From: UBA4661 sp002405405
GTDB taxonomy: Bacteria > Bacteroidota > Ignavibacteria > Kapaibacteriales > UBA4661
NCBI GenBank assembly: GCA_036847245.1
Contig: DAIUAL010000138.1
Coordinates: 1-9,049 of the forward strand
Reading direction: 5' to 3'
Length of the DNA stretch: 9,049 bases
Below are positions 6,921 to 9,049 of this stretch, piece by piece; positions within the stretch are counted from its first letter, which is position 1, and each line of letters begins with the position of its first letter. Position numbers and translations under genes: made by a program. The notes below the pieces were generated by a model that was not told the DNA's origin, did not search any database, and saw only the letters and a list, made by a program, of their open reading frames with translations.

Positions 6921-7664
6921 TTATTTTTTTGCAGGCATATCAAAAATGCTCTCGGCAATCGTTGGGTTGAACTCATATTTTGAGAGTTTAACAACGACAC
7001 CCATTGCGGATTGGTTAATAACCATAGGTACAGTATAACCGTCAATGGTTTTATAATCAGAGTTCCGTACTTCAACTTCTTGTTCTTTGTCTTGGACTTT
7101 GATTTTACGAACAGATTTGACTTCTAAATAACTATCTACATCAAGAAAATAAGTTGTCGTTGTGCCGTTTGGATTGACTGCTTTGATTTTGAATGCCGGT
7201 GAGCCTTCGACATCTTCTTGACCGAGTAATTCTAAAGCAATATTGTTTTCTTTGTAATTCACTAGATCACCTAAGATATTGGCTTGTTCCTCGATTTGTT
7301 TGCGTGTTGGCTCATCAGCGGGTTGTGGGTCATTCGAGCCACTCCATGGTTGAATCATATACCCTGCTTTTCCATTACTTGCTTGTACCATTGCCATTCC
7401 CGGACCCATTTCGAGACGAACGAGAATTTTGTTGGGCATCATGACTGTCTGCTCCATATTGAGTGTGCGTGCACCACCACCAATTTCTGCTTTGCCGGTA
7501 ATACGCAGACTTTTGAGTGCCTTGAGTTTTGCCAAGCCACCACGTGCTTCATAGTGTTTTGCTAATACATCTTCGAGCTTTTGAGCATACATTGATTGCA
7601 CGCTCATCGAGCAAAGAAGCATGATCGCAAGAGCAAGACCTGTTTTCATTGAACGAAATTTCAT
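6921..7664 (-). CDS. LolA-like periplasmic protein (outer-membrane lipoprotein-sorting family)
   Basis: This is a 247-residue exported protein. A signal peptide (MKFRSMKTG, then a hydrophobic core at 9-21) ends with the cleavage site MYA-Q near 27-28. The mature part opens with LEDVLAKHYEARGGLAKLKALKSLRITGKAE (30-60), the start typical of a broad group annotated as outer-membrane lipoprotein-sorting proteins, which share the open half-barrel of LolA and LolB. Alternating strands follow, including FLDVDSYLEVKSVRK (173-187) and the closing NSDYKTIDGYTVPMVI (201-216), also typical of that group. It has no lipobox, so it should be soluble in the periplasm. The ATG at 7664 has AGGTG about eight bases upstream; an in-frame ATG at 7712 would add 16 residues without a good ribosome binding site. 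A role in carrying lipoproteins or lipids is inferred from fold resemblance only, and it is not clearly the housekeeping LolA. Confidence 0.82.
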   Translation of the reverse strand: MKFRSMKTGLALAIMLLCSMSVQSMYAQKLEDVLAKHYEARGGLAKLKALKSLRITGKAEIGGGARTLNMEQTVMMPNKILVRLEMGPGMAMVQASNGKAGYMIQPWSGSNDPQPADEPTRKQIEEQANILGDLVNYKENNIALELLGQEDVEGSPAFKIKAVNPNGTTTTYFLDVDSYLEVKSVRKIKVQDKEQEVEVRNSDYKTIDGYTVPMVINQSAMGVVVKLSKYEFNPTIAESIFDMPAKK

Positions 7665-8091
7665 CACAACACCTATCAAAAAAATGAAATAAAAAAGAGG
7701 GAATAAACGCACTAGTTAAGATACAAGGCAAATATGAGCATAGTTTGCAGATACGAGGGTAACGGCATCCTGATCGCAAAGATCGCGTATCTTCTTGCAC
7801 ACTACGCACGACAATGTATTTTGTTGCATCAAGTTAAACAAAATATGCTGCCAGATCGGAAAAAGAGCAAAAGTAAGAGATGTCCGTAATGCGTATGCTG
7901 TCATGATTTCTGCACTCATTATTTTTATTATGTGGAAATCACTTTGTGTTTCCCTATTTTGAAAGACGATACCGTGTAATACACAAGGTGTCCTTATTCT
8001 GTCGAAGCCACATTGGCAACGCACATAATCGCATCACACGGAATACAACGCATAAACAACAATTATTCTCTCTCATCTTTGGTGTACTCGT
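7665..8091. other. Divergent intergenic region, no convincing gene
   Basis: These 427 bases separate the LolA-like gene (minus) from the GldM-like gene (plus) and must carry both promoters. Short frames exist on both strands, but none has a ribosome binding site, a family pattern or the codon use of the neighbours. The stretch contains three notable inverted repeats: a possible three-way junction at 7750-7791, a 9-bp repeat at 7817-7845, and a palindrome at 7974-7984. No tRNA or known riboswitch pattern was seen. Confidence 0.6.
7817..7845. repeat. 9-bp inverted repeat in the divergent spacer
   Basis: TATTTTGTT (7817-7825) and AACAAAATA (7837-7845) are perfect inverted copies with 11 bases between them. 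The repeat sits about 150 bases upstream of the LolA-like start and about 250 upstream of the GldM-like start. It is not followed by a T-run on either strand, so an operator or a chance AT-rich repeat is more likely than a terminator. Confidence 0.4.
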
Positions 8092-9049
8092 ATGTCTAAA
8101 GGCAGTGCCGGTAAGGTTTATTTCGTTCTCTATTTGGCAGTTATTTTGGAGCTTCTCATTATCATCGTTGAGCGCGATGAGGCGGAGGAGCATCTGCACA
8201 AAAAACAAAAAGAGTCTGAGCGGATTGTACGCAATATTTTGTCGCAGTTGCAGTTAGGCTCAGGTGCAGAGGGCATGAATACACGCCCGCAAGACGAGAT
8301 TACCATTAGTGATGATCCCCAAAACAAAACAAAAACAGATCGTACGTACTTGGTCGATGTCGGTGTCAATGATGTCGGAACCAAACCCGAGGAAATACCC
8401 GGCTATGATGAGTTCTCGACAAAAATCCAGTCCAATGTCGAGCAATTAGATTATTTCATCTTCTATGCTAAAGTGCGCGACAAAAACAACCCTGACGATG
8501 TGCGCAACAAATGGCCTAATGATGATATCGTTAAGAAACAAGAGAAAGATTTCCGTGAAGGGTATGAGGTGAAAGATTCTTCGGGGGTAGGTACCGGTTG
8601 GGTGATGAAATCTGCCCGCAGACTTGCTCTCAATACCGATGAAACCAAAGATTGGCGCAAGCCGGTATATGGTAAACCAGGGCAACCTTTCGATAATGCT
8701 AATCCTATGTATGCGGTCGGAGCCATAAGTGCTTTTGCGCCGAACGAAGTCAAAGGTAACCCCGGCGAAATCTTTAAATATGAGCCGGCAAGTACTGAGC
8801 GGAACGCGGCGCGCAATGGTGGCAAGTACACAAAGCGTACATTTCAGGCACGCTTTCAACCTGAAGGAAGCGAGGATGAAACAGGCGGTTGGTACAAACT
8901 ACGTTTTGCTTCAAAAACGAATAATATCTTGGGGGTGAGTGGTGTAAAATCAGAGGTAGATGCCGAAACGATTGTCAATGTCGGTTCACTCAAACTCATA
9001 GTTGGTGACTTGGAGAAACTACGCCAAAGTTTGGTGACTGACTTTGATA
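8092..9049 (+). CDS. GldM-like T9SS motor component candidate (3' end beyond right edge)
   Basis: 319 residues are visible with no stop before the edge. A short cytoplasmic start (MSKGSAGK) leads into one membrane segment at about 9-26, which contains Glu20. It is followed by a charged helical stretch (27-52, ERDEAEEHLHKKQKESERI) and then a large hydrophilic region that should lie in the periplasm, with beta-rich parts such as FQARFQPEG and WYKLRFASK near 255-285. GldM has this layout: one N-terminal membrane helix that joins GldL to form the proton-driven motor, and a long periplasmic arm touching the GldK/GldN ring. The T9SS cargo at 5022-6452 shows that the organism should own such a system. 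The call rests on layout, general resemblance and context; residue-level identity to well-known GldM proteins is not obvious. GGTG (8081-8084) seven bases upstream is the only ribosome binding signal, and a stop at 8053 fixes this ATG. Confidence 0.5.
   Translation, partial: MSKGSAGKVYFVLYLAVILELLIIIVERDEAEEHLHKKQKESERIVRNILSQLQLGSGAEGMNTRPQDEITISDDPQNKTKTDRTYLVDVGVNDVGTKPEEIPGYDEFSTKIQSNVEQLDYFIFYAKVRDKNNPDDVRNKWPNDDIVKKQEKDFREGYEVKDSSGVGTGWVMKSARRLALNTDETKDWRKPVYGKPGQPFDNANPMYAVGAISAFAPNEVKGNPGEIFKYEPASTERNAARNGGKYTKRTFQARFQPEGSEDETGGWYKLRFASKTNNILGVSGVKSEVDAETIVNVGSLKLIVGDLEKLRQSLVTDFD

Noticed and set aside
7716..8024. Minus-strand 102-residue frame in the divergent spacer
   Set aside because: Cysteine-rich, irregular composition, no ribosome binding site and no family pattern; overlapping frames on the other strand look equally random.
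8446..8859. Minus-strand frames of 137 and 122 residues opposite the right-edge gene
   Set aside because: They are antisense shadows: the plus-strand frame is open across the whole region with consistent codon use, has a membrane segment, and continues past the edge.
1..9049. Mobile element, CRISPR array, toxin-antitoxin or phage defence genes
   Set aside because: No transposase, integrase, repeat-spacer pattern or recognisable toxin, antitoxin or defence protein in any frame; all large frames are explained by envelope and housekeeping families.

Overview
The window looks like chromosome of a Gram-negative bacterium of the Bacteroidota/Chlorobiota/Kapabacteria (FCB) assemblage. Three things point there: an outer-membrane protein with the DUF3078 pattern, a secreted serine hydrolase ending in a type IX secretion (T9SS) C-terminal sorting domain, and a GldM-like inner-membrane protein entering from the right edge. 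The presence of MscL, a TolC-type outer-membrane factor and a LolA-like periplasmic protein also fits a diderm cell. Base composition and codon use look even throughout. I saw no insertion sequence, integrase, tRNA, rRNA or CRISPR array. The lineage is inferred from gene content only.

Left part (1-2385, minus strand): a TolC-family outer-membrane factor followed 65 bp later by an RND/ABC-type periplasmic adaptor (HlyD/MacA-like), cut by the left edge. Together they are two of the three parts of a trans-envelope exporter; the inner-membrane pump should lie beyond position 1.

Middle part (2652-6828, plus strand): a small site-2-type M50 metalloprotease, mscL, a strong terminator-like hairpin, the DUF3078 outer-membrane protein, the T9SS-targeted serine hydrolase, and a single-domain rhodanese. 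These share a direction but are separated by gaps of about 80-180 bp, so they look like separate or loosely coupled units rather than one operon. A hairpin at 6865-6897 closes this run against the convergent gene that follows.

Right part (6921-9049): a LolA-like periplasmic protein on the minus strand, a 427-bp divergent spacer rich in small inverted repeats, and on the plus strand the GldM-like protein, which runs off the right edge. If that call is right, this protein would drive the secretion system that exports the serine hydrolase.

Most of the window is ordinary envelope-biology housekeeping. The items most worth a second look are the GldM-like protein with a glutamate inside its only membrane segment, the altered second motif of the T9SS-exported hydrolase, and a similar small palindrome found in both divergent promoter regions.
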